Below the pieces are notes generated by a model. It saw only the letters and a program-made list of their open reading frames with translations, was not told the DNA's origin and did no database searches. Positions 12,326 through 21,287 of a stretch of 64,000 bases of DNA are shown piece by piece. The position numbers and the translations under genes are program-made. This DNA is from Paulinella micropora (lineage: Eukaryota; Cercozoa; Imbricatea; Euglyphida; Paulinellidae): the NCBI GenBank assembly GCA_019918135.1, contig WBZZ01002872.1, forward strand, positions 1 to 64,000. Direction: 5' to 3'. Each line of letters starts with the position of its first letter. Within the stretch, counting starts at the first letter, position 1.

Positions 12326-12568
12326 TTCGAATTACTAAAGTATAAAATATATTATGATTGAAACCGTGATCCCCGTATATACATGTTCCCGTGGCATTAT
12401 TATATCTGCTCACTTCACATCCTCCCCTGGTCCCCAAGTCCGTGTCTCCCGTTCCCGCCCTGTTCCCCCATTATATCCCCTGTCTGTTTTCCTTTTCGTT
12501 TTATTTTTCTGTAAGGCCACCCTTATCTGTATTTACTCTCTGCCCCTTTTCCCTTCCCCTCTGCTTCT

Positions 12569-12736
12569 CTATATTTCTTCCCGCCGCATGCATTCGTCCC
12601 ACATTTCCTTAGAGAGGCCTTGCATCCACTCCACTACTTCCGCTCCCGTCTCCAGCTTCTCGATCCCCTCTTCCTTCCCCGATACCCCTTCCTTCTTCTC
12701 TACCTCCCCGTCAGATGGCTCGTCCTGGTCGTCCAT
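12569..12736 (-). CDS. Small acidic ORF (55 codons) or gene remnant
   Basis: ATG at 12736 (MDDQDEPSDGEVEKKE) to a stop at 12569; strongly charged, predicted helical. Coding-like sequence of the same frame continues upstream towards the glycoprotein gene at 12824, so it may be the far end of that broken gene rather than a gene of its own. Confidence 0.3.
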   Translation of the reverse strand: MDDQDEPSDGEVEKKEGVSGKEEGIEKLETGAEVVEWMQGLSKEMWDECMRREEI

Positions 12737-12823
12737 TGCGTTATTCAGTTTCTTCTCTTCCCGTCTCTGTTGCCTTCGCTCCTTTTCTAAAGTCTCAATC
12801 CATGCCTGTGTCTCGTGACTGTC

Positions 12824-13675
12824 TCAATCCTTGTCCGGTGCGGTTTTCTCCACCCTTTCCATGATACTCCTGATCCGTAGCGGTCCCACAAACATTCTCC
12901 AGCTGTCCTCCCCCCGGTCCTCAAAACTTTCACCCACTTCCTCGCGTGTTCCACCTTCCCCTTGGCACAGGCCCATGCCGTATGGCTTCTCCGCCGTCCA
13001 TTTCCCCTGTACCTTCGTCAACACGGCCATGAAACTATATTGATATTGTGCTTCCTCCGTCATGGCAAATACTCTCCATAAACCCTCGTCGTTACTATAC
13101 CAACGATATTGCAATTCCCACATAGCTCGAATTGCCATCCACCTCGTATCCCTTCGGATCCGATCCGTGTCTATAATGCACTCCACCACCATGGCTACGA
13201 TGATGCCGGACGCTAGAAGAGCGACAACCCTGGTTTTATAGTCGTCCTCTTCAATACATGAGAAAAGCACGGCGTATGACACGTTGGAAGGTTTGGCGAG
13301 CAGAAGCTGCCAGGTGAGCTGAAGGTCCTCCCAGTGAACCCGGCGTAGCCCCACGGTCAGGGTGTGCTCTTGTATCTCTGTCCCAAGGCAGTAATAATCA
13401 TAGGGGCCTTCGATGCGCCAGCGGCCGGTGGAGGGAGAGGTCCCGCGCGACGTTTGGGCTTGGTAGTGCATGCCTGTCGGTCTGGAAACGCTGTAATTCA
13501 GGAAAAGGCTATACCCGAGTAAGCACCGGCAGGTTGGAGTGTGGACAAAGGGCTTTACAAAGCCTAGAGACAGAGTTCCGTTCGGGTGTTGTTCGAATTT
13601 CCACGCCAAGTCCTTTAGTTTGCGATCGTCGCGTATTAAATGTAGGACTTTTGTCGGGCTGGGGCTGGGGCTGGA
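12824..13675 (-). CDS. Type I glycoprotein-like protein, tandem paralogue 2
   Basis: Paralogue of 13679-14398, directly downstream of it. The ectodomains align along their length: WKFEQHPNGTLSLG, PTCRCLLGYSLFLN, YQAQTSRGTSPSTGRW, LQLTWQLLLAKPSNVSYAVLF and CIEEDDYKT, with conserved N-glycosylation sites (NGT, NVS) and paired cysteines, then one hydrophobic segment (VVALLASGIIVAMVV). The C-terminal 110 residues differ completely from the paralogue and are soluble and acidic. No signal peptide or ATG of its own is visible; coding-like sequence runs up to the stop of the neighbour. It may be a decayed duplicate. The fold could be Ig- or beta-sandwich-like; this is a guess. Confidence 0.6.
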   Translation of the reverse strand, partial: SSPSPSPTKVLHLIRDDRKLKDLAWKFEQHPNGTLSLGFVKPFVHTPTCRCLLGYSLFLNYSVSRPTGMHYQAQTSRGTSPSTGRWRIEGPYDYYCLGTEIQEHTLTVGLRRVHWEDLQLTWQLLLAKPSNVSYAVLFSCIEEDDYKTRVVALLASGIIVAMVVECIIDTDRIRRDTRWMAIRAMWELQYRWYSNDEGLWRVFAMTEEAQYQYSFMAVLTKVQGKWTAEKPYGMGLCQGEGGTREEVGESFEDRGEDSWRMFVGPLRIRSIMERVEKTAPDKD

Positions 13676-13678
13676 AGC

Positions 13679-14398
13679 TCATGCTACCACAAATCTGTGA
13701 TTATAAAAGGTTTGATTGCTAAATATCATTGTAAACAAACCTACGACAAAAAAAACAAAACTAACAAAACAAATTAAATGTGATCGGTCACCATCGTTGC
13801 ATAGACAACCCCAGCGGATTAGGAGAACCGCTGCCACCCATAATACGGCGCCGGACGCCAGAAGAGGGACAACAATGGTTTTATAGTCGTCCTCTTCAAT
13901 GCATTCAAAAAGCACGGCGTATGACACGTTGGAGGGTTCGTCCAGAAAGAGCTGCCAGGTAAGCTGAAGGTCCTGCCACGTTTTTCTGGATACACGCAGG
14001 CGCAGGCTGTGCTGTAGTATTTCCCCCCGGCAGGAATAGTCATAGGGGCCGTCGATGCGCCACCGCCGGGTGGAGGGGGAGCTCCCACGCGACGTCTGGG
14101 CTTGGTAGTTCACGCCCGTTGGCTTGGAAACGCTGAGGTTTAGGAAAAGTTTATACCTGAACAAGCGTCGGCAAGTTGGAGTGTGGGCAAAGGGCTGTAC
14201 AGAGCCTAGAGACAGAGTCCCGTTCGGGTGTTCTTCAAATTTCCACACCAAGTCTTTTAGATTTTCGTTGTTGCAATCCTCCTCCAACCCGGTGTTGCTA
14301 GGGCTGGGCCGACCCTTGCCGTACGACGCAAGTCCTGTCACTGCGACGCCAAGTAGCAACAGACACGTCGAGATTGGCCCCAGAGCTCGCCGCCTCAT
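13679..14398 (-). CDS. Type I glycoprotein-like membrane protein (239 aa)
   Basis: ATG at 14398; MRRRALGPISTCLLLLGVAVTGLASYG is a clear signal peptide. Residues about 30-165 form an ectodomain with N-glycosylation sites (NGT, NLS, NVS) and conserved Cys. Two or three membrane segments follow (VVPLLASGAVLWVAAVLLIRWG; HLICFVSFVFFVVGLFTMIF). The neighbour 12824-13675 is a tandem copy, and the plus-strand gene at 20212 is a distant relative: both have a LxWxx...NxTxxxGSVxPF block followed by Cys and a hydrophobic strand. Likely a virion or infected-cell surface protein. No database family recognised. Confidence 0.7.
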   Translation of the reverse strand: MRRRALGPISTCLLLLGVAVTGLASYGKGRPSPSNTGLEEDCNNENLKDLVWKFEEHPNGTLSLGSVQPFAHTPTCRRLFRYKLFLNLSVSKPTGVNYQAQTSRGSSPSTRRWRIDGPYDYSCRGEILQHSLRLRVSRKTWQDLQLTWQLFLDEPSNVSYAVLFECIEEDDYKTIVVPLLASGAVLWVAAVLLIRWGCLCNDGDRSHLICFVSFVFFVVGLFTMIFSNQTFYNHRFVVA

Positions 14399-14620
14399 TG
14401 AGAGAGGGCGGCAGGAATTTAAGTATGTATACTACTCCACTCACTCGGGGATGGAGGGGGGGGGGGTTCTAAGACAGAGGATCGTGTCTCCCCCCCCCCC
14501 CCCCCCCCGCCCCCGGCTCCTGCCTGCGCCTCGGCACGCTGCTGCTAGACCTCGGCGGCTGAGCTCTCGCAATTTTTTTTAATAAGTAGGTTTCATTAAA
14601 ACACTCTCTCTCTCCTTTTA

Positions 14621-15727
14621 TTAATAGAGACTCCGGGCTTCTTCGACGTAGTTGTTCAGAACCTGGTTGGTTATGTCCAATAAGGTCGTGATCTCTGCGG
14701 CGGAGTCGACCTGGGGCTTGTCCCAGGGCCCCTGCGAGAAAAATTCCTCGAACACGTCTTCTTCGATTGGATTGAATAGTGTTGAAAAAGCCCTGTGCCC
14801 AAAGCCAAAACACCAATCGCAGATCCGTGCAGAGACCACTACTTGGCCAATGGTCAGTTTAGCTTGGCCCGACACAAACCCCTGGACGCGCCTGGAATCC
14901 TTGCGCAGCTTCACGTCGTGCGCCGCCGCGGCTTTCCGGAGCAGCTTACGGCGCTGATCGCTCGACAGGGCAACGTATTGTGTCTTGGCGAGTTTGTCGT
15001 AACTCGCACGATTGGAGGCGAGGCGCGCCCACCGCGCCAGATCATGGGCCTGCCTCTCACGCTCGCGCTGTTCTCTTTGAGCTCTGCGCTGCTCACGCCT
15101 TTCTTCTCTGTTCTCTTGGTCCAAAACCCAAGTGCGTACTTTCTGCATCATTCCGCTATGCTCGACAAAGTCAAGAAGAGCGCCAGTGCTGACGAGAACT
15201 GATCGCTTGGATCGACAGTGCGGATTTTTTACATACTTGACCTCTGGTGGCGGCAGCAGATTCTCGGGGTCTTTAATATGCAGCTTTTCCAAGACAGTGC
15301 TCTTGTAAAGCCAGCGCTTGGACTCGCAGACTGCTTGAAAAAGCCACAGGCGCTCAGTAAAGTCGGGCGGCGGCTTCTGCAGGGCGCGGAGGGCGAGGTT
15401 CGAACTTTTACACACCAGTGACAGTGCACGGATCTCGCGCCCAAAATCCAACACGTCCAGAGTCCCAGCAGAAGAAGCCGCCGTGGGTTTGTGGCCGGCC
15501 AGCAAGAACGCAATGTGACGCAGGACGTCGCCGGCCCGGAAGACTGCTTCTGCTGGAACCCGGGCGCCGAATTGGGAGCGGACTATTCCGTCAAGCTGTT
15601 GCTCGAGCTCATCGCGCTTCTGGCGTTTCGAACACTTTTCGCCCAACAACTGTATGTTTTTTATCAAGTCTCGCTTCGGGCGCTTTCTGTGTGCCGGCCG
15701 GCGGCGGGGCGCCGGGCTACCTGACAT
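14621..15727 (-). CDS. Unknown basic protein with possible F-box-like region (368 aa)
   Basis: ATG at 15727 (MSGSPAPRRRPAHRKRPKRD), basic N-terminus that could act as a nuclear signal. Residues about 66-116 (AGDVLRHIAFLLAG, then REIRALSLVCKSSNLALRAL) resemble an F-box in spacing and hydrophobic pattern. A charged coiled coil (RREQRRAQREQRERERQ) sits at about 208-230. The rest is helical. An adaptor for ubiquitin ligase would fit the F-box/LRR, RING and Kelch genes around it, but the F-box match is weak. Confidence 0.5.
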   Translation of the reverse strand: MSGSPAPRRRPAHRKRPKRDLIKNIQLLGEKCSKRQKRDELEQQLDGIVRSQFGARVPAEAVFRAGDVLRHIAFLLAGHKPTAASSAGTLDVLDFGREIRALSLVCKSSNLALRALQKPPPDFTERLWLFQAVCESKRWLYKSTVLEKLHIKDPENLLPPPEVKYVKNPHCRSKRSVLVSTGALLDFVEHSGMMQKVRTWVLDQENREERREQRRAQREQRERERQAHDLARWARLASNRASYDKLAKTQYVALSSDQRRKLLRKAAAAHDVKLRKDSRRVQGFVSGQAKLTIGQVVVSARICDWCFGFGHRAFSTLFNPIEEDVFEEFFSQGPWDKPQVDSAAEITTLLDITNQVLNNYVEEARSLY

Positions 15728-15940
15728 CGGTTCCCAGAGAGTCCTGCTGCAGCCTCAGGGAAATTCTCTGTCCAGCGTGACCAAACACTTTTTCATGCAA
15801 CGGGGGGAAAGGGAGGGGAAAGGAGCGGAAGGGAGGGGGGGGGGCGCCCCCCCTCTCTCTTCTTTCTTCCGTCCGGATTGAAAGGGGAGGAACTCGGAAG
15901 AGCAGAGAACCTCCAAAGTGCAGCAACAGTTTTTTTTTTA

Positions 15941-16123
15941 TTAAAAAAAGAAAAAAAAGCGATTGACAAAATGTGCGGGGGTTTTGTGACGAGCGCGCGA
16001 CTGGGCGCGGGGCAGCCAGGCGGGGTCGCTCACGGATATCGTGGCCGTGCAACCCGTGCAGCCGCAATCTCCCCACGACGGTTGGACTAGCAGCACAAAG
16101 ACGCTGGTGGCCAGGAGCAACAT
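15941..16123 (-). CDS. Possible small secreted Cys-rich peptide (60 aa)
   Basis: ATG at 16123; MLLLATSVFVLLVQPSWG reads as a signal peptide with a likely cut after it, followed by DCGCTGCTA. The C-terminal end is a run of Phe from poly-A and is probably not meaningful. Short length and low complexity keep this tentative. Confidence 0.35.
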   Translation of the reverse strand: MLLLATSVFVLLVQPSWGDCGCTGCTATISVSDPAWLPRAQSRARHKTPAHFVNRFFFFF

Positions 16124-16309
16124 CGATGCTGTTGTTTTTTTAATTTAAAAAAAAGCTCGACATGGTCTTTTTACACTGAGTACTGGGAATTATAGGCAAG
16201 GGGGGGGGCCCACCTCCTCCCCCCCCCCTCTTGTCACATTCTTGAGTAGTGTCGGAGCCCCCCCCCCTCTCTTGTCACAAATCAATCCCGCCGCGGTCCC
16301 CCGTAGCGA

Positions 16310-17521
16310 ATGCCTAAGGGACGGCGAGCTGGTAAGCGCAAAGACACATTGTGCGCCCCTGCGCAGCCCCCAGCCAAGCGCAGCTGCGCACCCCCGTGTG
16401 CCGAGTCCGCGCCGGCCCCTTCTCGACCCTTTTCGACTGCGGGTGTGCTAGCAGGCACCATCACCATGGAGGAGTTCCTTGATTACCACGGCCGAAGCCA
16501 CGACATGTCCGAGCTTGATCTTGGCAGAGCGGTGGATCGGCAGTTGCTGTTGGAATACGGTCCTGCCTGGTCACGAGTCGGAGTGCCTATCCGCAGGGTT
16601 CTGCTGCGCAAGTCTTTTTCGACTCCGGACCTGTCTGCGTTTTCGGCGTTTATTTCGGGCCTTCGTGTCGAGGAGCTGGATTTATCAGGCTCTTCGCAGC
16701 TTACAGACGACATGCTGGCCGCTCTGTTGGAGGTCTTCCCCAAGCTTCAGCGACTGGTCTTGGCTGGCTGTGCAGCGGTTACGAACAAGGGCCTTGTGCA
16801 CGTGGGCCGCATGCTGCCTCAGCTCCAGGCGCTAGACTGTTCCTCTTGCCCCATCATCATAGGCGGGGGCTTGGTTCGTCTGCTCGGCGATGTCCCCCAA
16901 CTCGAAAGATTGGTGCTGCAACGTTGCTTTGGTCTGGAAAGCAAGGCTATGGCCATCTTTGCACAGACGGGCCATCCGCATCTGCAGGAACTAGATCTGT
17001 CGTATTGCCCCCGGATTGAGGATTGCGTTCTGGCCCGCCTATCCGAGCAGAATTTCCCCAAGCTTGCGCTGCTAAACCTGACGTGTTGTGTCAAGATCAC
17101 AGACGCCGGAGTTGCTGCCTTATCGTCACAGCTGCCCCAGCTGCGGCGCCTGAGTCTGTCGGGCTGTTTCAAGCTCACGGAGGCGATCTGGCCCCACTTA
17201 TCTGCGCTGGGTTGGGGATCGCTCGAGGAGCTTGATCTGTCGCGCTGCTCTCTGCTTACGGGCGAAGGAGTTTTGCAAGGTTCCCAGCTACCTCGCCTGA
17301 CCAGCTTGGATCTCTCCAGATGTCACGCGCTCACTGACGCGGGTCTGCACGGCCTAGTCACGCGGCTTCCCACCCTCGAAAAAATCAATCTTTCGTATTG
17401 CCCGGAACTCACTGACTGCTCACTCGCGACCTTGTCGAAAGTAACGGAGCTACGGGAAATGAACCTTACGCAATGCAAGCTAATGCTTCAAGGCACGGCG
17501 GGCGGCTCTCTCTCTGTGTAA
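16310..17521 (+). CDS. Cysteine-containing LRR protein (403 aa)
   Basis: ATG at 16310. A basic/Pro N-terminus (MPKGRRAGKRKD) precedes a linker and then about 12 leucine-rich repeats of the cysteine-containing type seen in GRR1/FBXL and AMN1 proteins, with units such as LDLSGSSQLTDDMLAALLE, LVLAGCAAVTNKGLVHV, LNLTCCVKITDAGVAAL and LDLSRCHALTDAGLHGL. The segment before the repeats (LLLEYGPAWSRVGVPIRRVLLRK) has counterparts in the LRR gene at 29771-30887, so they are paralogues. No clear F-box. The likely role is substrate recognition in an SCF-like ligase; this is inferred from family architecture. The frame looks whole. Confidence 0.75.
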   Translation: MPKGRRAGKRKDTLCAPAQPPAKRSCAPPCAESAPAPSRPFSTAGVLAGTITMEEFLDYHGRSHDMSELDLGRAVDRQLLLEYGPAWSRVGVPIRRVLLRKSFSTPDLSAFSAFISGLRVEELDLSGSSQLTDDMLAALLEVFPKLQRLVLAGCAAVTNKGLVHVGRMLPQLQALDCSSCPIIIGGGLVRLLGDVPQLERLVLQRCFGLESKAMAIFAQTGHPHLQELDLSYCPRIEDCVLARLSEQNFPKLALLNLTCCVKITDAGVAALSSQLPQLRRLSLSGCFKLTEAIWPHLSALGWGSLEELDLSRCSLLTGEGVLQGSQLPRLTSLDLSRCHALTDAGLHGLVTRLPTLEKINLSYCPELTDCSLATLSKVTELREMNLTQCKLMLQGTAGGSLSV

Positions 17522-17535
17522 AAAAAGTATAATAA

Positions 17536-18368
17536 TTAAAAAAGCTCGGCCCCCAAATCTAGGAGCTGGTAGCGGATTACATGTGTAGGAATTGCTTGGT
17601 GGTCCTGGGTGGAAACGTAGGTGTCCGGGCTTTCCGCTGTATCTACGTAGGTCTGATAGGTCCGGCTCCGGCTGCCGGGCAGAAACACGGCGCCCCGCTG
17701 GTTGCTGGGCCTGGTTATGCACGGCCCCACCAGCAGGCGACAGGCCAGCATAGTGTGACACCCAAGGTGGCCGGGAGCAGTGTAGCTGTGTGCCGTGCAC
17801 GCCCGGGGCGAGAAATAAACGCCCCAGCCCAGCTTCTGCCTGGCGCAGAACCTCGTGGCCAGCCCGTTGGTAGCAATAGACTCGACGCATGTGTCGCGCG
17901 TCCGTGGAAAACTACTAATTCCCGAACCGGCCCTTGCTCCTCCATTAGCGTCTTGGTGGCATTGAACAACGTCTCCAGGACGTGTTTCAGCCTCTGCATC
18001 GACACGATCGAGGCGCCGGGGCCCATGGTGCCTTCAAACATGGCGCGAATCTGGCGCTCGTCCTCCCCCTCCGCTGGGAGCGCGGCAGCAGCAGCAGCAG
18101 CAGCCAGGGGTAGGTAGGGACACCCTGTCCTCGTAGGGTCTACGTGCTCTAGCACCAGGCGCTCCGCCTTAAGCCGCTTCCCCGTCGCTAGCCTGCACAC
18201 CTCCGACTGGGAGAAGTTGACTTCATATCGCTCGCGTATCGTGCCATGCTCAAACTGCATCCGTGCACAACGCTGGGGCTCCCGGCCGTACTGCGCGTAG
18301 GCCGCCTCGATCGCGCAATCGACCTTGCCGGGCAGAAACTTGAGGCTTTGGTCTTCCAGGCGCAGCGA
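17536..18368 (-). pseudogene. WWE-PARP (ADP-ribosyltransferase-like) gene, broken
   Basis: On the minus strand the 5' part encodes a WWE-like domain (IEAAYAQYGREPQ, YEVNFSQSEVCRLATGKRLK), matching the WWE pattern of an Ile-Glu-x-Ala-Tyr helix and a strand with the Asn-x-x-Ser-Gly turn. An Ala-rich linker follows, then a PARP-like catalytic region: a VVFHG box, equivalent to the NAD-binding histidine motif, and on another frame a GVYFSPRACTAHSY-like block equivalent to the second PARP motif with its tyrosine. Family order WWE then PARP matches host PARP7/11/12-type proteins and suggests capture from a host. It looks broken, about two breaks; no clear ATG at its 5' end. Confidence 0.55.
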
Positions 18369-18935
18369 CTAGTGAGCAACCAGCTTCCTGCCCTCCGCCA
18401 CAGCCGTCGCCATCTTGTCGCGCCGGGCCTGGATCTCGCGGCAAAAATAGACTGAATTCTTGAACCAAAAACTCACAATCTGTGTCAGGCTATCGAGCTT
18501 GCCTTGCAGCTTCAAAGTTAACAGCCTGCCGTTGGGGGGCTTCCACCACGACACAAACTTCTTGATAATTAAAAGCCCTGCTTGCTTGTCTTTGTCATCT
18601 TGCGCGTCGGGGTTTGCTGTAAAGTAAAAGCTCAGCCAAGGCCCCGCGCCCTGCCAGAAAAGCACCACTGTCAGCTGCGGCACCCAGAGCCCTAGCTGCG
18701 GCTCCTGACTACTTGCATAGGAAAACCTAACAGAAACGGGCCAGCCCTGCTCGTGGTTTGTCCTGACTACGTGGGTGCACGCGGAAATCTGCCTGTCAAT
18801 TTTGCTGAGCTCTGCATCCAGATAACGCGTCAAGGCGCCCGTGGGCCACGCCGGGCACCCGCCCGTGCCAAGGGTTTCCTCAAAGCCCTCTTTGTACCCG
18901 CAAGCACTGACCGCACGAGCTGGCGCTCGCCACAC
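18369..18935 (-). CDS. Unknown protein just upstream of the WWE-PARP gene
   Basis: Open for 188 codons; no ATG in frame at the 5' end (a GTG stands at 18935), so the start is unclear. Mixed alpha/beta composition with SVRFSYASSQEPQLGLWVPQLTVVLFW and WLSFYFTANPDAQDDKDKQ, ending in a charged helix (REIQARRDKMATAVAEG). It abuts the WWE-PARP locus on the same strand, and could be its N-terminal part or a separate gene. No family recognised. Confidence 0.4.
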   Translation of the reverse strand: MWRAPARAVSACGYKEGFEETLGTGGCPAWPTGALTRYLDAELSKIDRQISACTHVVRTNHEQGWPVSVRFSYASSQEPQLGLWVPQLTVVLFWQGAGPWLSFYFTANPDAQDDKDKQAGLLIIKKFVSWWKPPNGRLLTLKLQGKLDSLTQIVSFWFKNSVYFCREIQARRDKMATAVAEGRKLVAH

Positions 18936-19391
18936 CGGGCAGCGGCGGGGGGTTGTGCTTGTTGCATCACTCTAGGATACTACTACTACTTTCAATAAAT
19001 GTGGCAGGGCAAAGACACAAGTGGACAAAGGGGGGGGGGGGCGCCGAAGGGAAGGGGGAAGGGGGGGAGCGGCGGGGAAGGGGAAAGGGGGAGCGGCGGG
19101 GGAAGGGGAAAGGGGGAGCGGGGGTCGTTGTTTCTTGGGCAGAGATGGGAGGGGGGTGCCCCCCCCCCGGACGGAGAAAAAAAGGGGGGGGGCAGGGCAG
19201 AAAAGTAATGGAGGGAGGGGAGGGGGGGGAGGAGAGAGAGAGAGAGAGAGAGAGAGTGAGAGGGCGGGGGGGGGGGGGCGCCGCGGAAAAGAAATCATCC
19301 CCTGCCATGTTTTAAATAGACGTCTGGCCTCTCCTTGCCTCACGTGAGCTTTTTTCCCCTTTGCTCTTGCACCAAGACAAAAGAAAAAGAA

Positions 19392-19991
19392 ATGGGCAGC
19401 AATGTCGGGGTGCGCTCCCGGACCATGCTTCTAGTTCCTGCCGAGGATGCAGCAGGCGCGCCTCGCTACGAGCAAAGAAGGCAGGCCCCTTCAGAACAAG
19501 TGCAACGGCCGCCCACCGCGTCGCCCCCGTCTTCTACAAGCCCGATCAGCGGAGCCAACCTGGTGACAGAGGTCGAAAACCTTTTTGCACAGCCCCTCGA
19601 CGACCCCGCGATGGTGGGCTTTGGTTTCGCCGTACATGCGAGCGAAGTGCACTCCGGGACTCTCCTGACTATTCTACAAGCAAGCGGGCTGCAGCTTATC
19701 TCGGACGAAACGCTCGACGACGACGACGACAAACCTCAGGGGCTGCCGATCACTAGCATCAATCTCTTGCCCGAGCTTGAGGTCTCCACCTCCTTTCTCA
19801 AAGCCCCCGGGGCGGCCAAGGAGTGTCCGATCTGCCTACAGGAGCTCGTCGAGGGGGACAAACTACGGCGCGCTCCTTGTGCGCACTATCTGCACAAACA
19901 CTGCCTGGACCAATGGCTCAGAGCCAATGGTTCTTGTCCTGTCTGTCGCATCAGGGTCTTTGAAGAGAATCCGGTCGACACCGTGATATAA
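19392..19991 (+). CDS. RING-H2 finger protein, likely E3 ubiquitin ligase (199 aa)
   Basis: Start chosen at ATG 19392 (MGSNVGVRSRTMLLVPAED); the frame is open further upstream but only with non-ATG codons. A disordered Ser/Pro/Arg region (1-55) is followed by a helical part and, at about 150-190, a complete C3H2C3 RING: CPICLQELVEGDKLRRAPC, then HYLHKHC, and CPVCR, with the usual spacing and the Leu/Trp that contact E2 enzymes. Short C-terminal tail. Such RING-H2 proteins transfer ubiquitin from E2s; viral ones redirect host proteins for degradation. It looks whole. Confidence 0.8.
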   Translation: MGSNVGVRSRTMLLVPAEDAAGAPRYEQRRQAPSEQVQRPPTASPPSSTSPISGANLVTEVENLFAQPLDDPAMVGFGFAVHASEVHSGTLLTILQASGLQLISDETLDDDDDKPQGLPITSINLLPELEVSTSFLKAPGAAKECPICLQELVEGDKLRRAPCAHYLHKHCLDQWLRANGSCPVCRIRVFEENPVDTVI

Positions 19992-20187
19992 CTACATCGC
20001 AGTAATACTATGCTAGGCTCCGAGTCTGACAAATTATTCTACAAAAGTTAAAGCATCACTTGAAAAAAAAGAAATTTATTATTGTTGTTGATAACAATAA
20101 AGAAAACCGCTCTTTGGCCCTCCTGCTCCTCCTCCTTAAAAAATACGCTGCCCCCCCCTCCCTGTTTGTTTCTCTTGTTGTCAGTTC

Positions 20188-20198
20188 TATATATATAA
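20188..20198 (+). promoter_or_regulatory. TATA-like box of the 20212 gene
   Basis: TATATATATAA, ending 13 bp before the ATG at 20212. Similar boxes stand before the genes at 36123, 29211 and 50812, a spacing usual for early/late promoters of large DNA viruses. Confidence 0.5.
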
Positions 20199-20211
20199 CT
20201 ACATAACCAAA

Positions 20212-20997
20212 ATGAAAAAAGCATTATTGCTTTGGGCTTTTCTAGTACTAGGCCAACAGCTGTTGGCGACGGCCACAGTCAGTCACGTGTCGAGTGGGAG
20301 AAGTGGCTCGAGTGGAAGAACCCGTTATGTGAACCAGCCAAATGGCGACAGCATTCAGTCGGGTACTATGCAAACTAGCAGAAATCTGTACATACTTCGT
20401 ACAAGCCCAGCGGGAAACGCGCAGAGTAACCAAAGTGATTCAGTGCCGTCTCGCTACTGCAAAGATAGACACATTCGTGGTCTACGTTGGAGACAGATCA
20501 ATGCTTCAAACGAAACCCCCGCCCCGGTAGGTTCCGTCAAACCTTTTGAGGAAGCTAAAGAATGTTTTTCGTTGCAGAAGCTGCACTTTTATTACAAGCT
20601 AGCCGAAACCCATAATGTGGACAACTTAACCTTGAATCTGAGCAATGCACTGAGCTGGGACGGAGAGCAAGAAGAGCAATGTGCTAAAGAATTCATGGTG
20701 TACAGCAGCGGTTCGATCGATAAAACCCGGAAGCGTTTCGAAAACCTGGAGTTTAGATTCCAGGTTGGCTGCAACGAATCGTGCAATATCTACTACGCCA
20801 TCAATGCTGAGTGTCAGCCAAAGAGCGCCTATGACGCCATCATGACTTTCTTTGGCTTTTTCATCATTGCGGTGGTTGCCAGTTTATTGTCGAAGTTTTT
20901 CGAACGTTTTTATCCGGGTATCTTTTTATTTGCGGGGATACTCTTCGGATTTATAGCGGCAGTTATCTACGCACGTCCGCGGTTGATAAGTATTTAG
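20212..20997 (+). CDS. Membrane glycoprotein, distant paralogue (261 aa)
   Basis: ATG at 20212; MKKALLLWAFLVLGQQLLATA is a signal peptide. A Ser/Arg-rich linker leads into an ectodomain (about 95-205) with six N-glycosylation sites (NQS, NAS, NLT, NLS, NES and others) and several Cys. The C-terminus has two or three membrane segments (AIMTFFGFFIIAVVASLL; GIFLFAGILFGFIAAVIYA). The block LRWRQINASNETPAPVGSVKPF aligns with the 13679 protein's LVWKFEEHPNGTLSLGSVQPF, so they share ancestry. The base composition is less GC-rich than neighbours. Likely a surface protein; looks whole. Confidence 0.75.
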   Translation: MKKALLLWAFLVLGQQLLATATVSHVSSGRSGSSGRTRYVNQPNGDSIQSGTMQTSRNLYILRTSPAGNAQSNQSDSVPSRYCKDRHIRGLRWRQINASNETPAPVGSVKPFEEAKECFSLQKLHFYYKLAETHNVDNLTLNLSNALSWDGEQEEQCAKEFMVYSSGSIDKTRKRFENLEFRFQVGCNESCNIYYAINAECQPKSAYDAIMTFFGFFIIAVVASLLSKFFERFYPGIFLFAGILFGFIAAVIYARPRLISI

Positions 20998-21287
20998 CCA
21001 AGGGTTTTTGAAGTGAGCCCCAGCTGGCTTTAATAAAAATCTACATTTTCAATGTCAAAGGACCTTTTTTTTTATTAACTAACTCTTTTTGTGTGTATAC
21101 TTTTGGCTTGGCGCCAGAATTGTGCTCCACCGAATCAAAAGGTTTTTTTTAGCACCCTTCCCTCGGGGAGCGGCCGGGGGAAAGAGGGAGGGAGGTGCGG
21201 GGAAAGAGGGAGGAGCGGGGAAAGGGGGGGGGGGGGGGGTTGGGTGCTCTCTCTCTCGTCTGAGTCCGGGAGCTCAAACAGAAAAAC

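Noticed and set aside
12354-12818. Plus-strand Ser/Pro/Phe-rich frame of 154 codons
   Set aside because: The minus strand carries the charged coding-like sequence; the plus frame is compositional.
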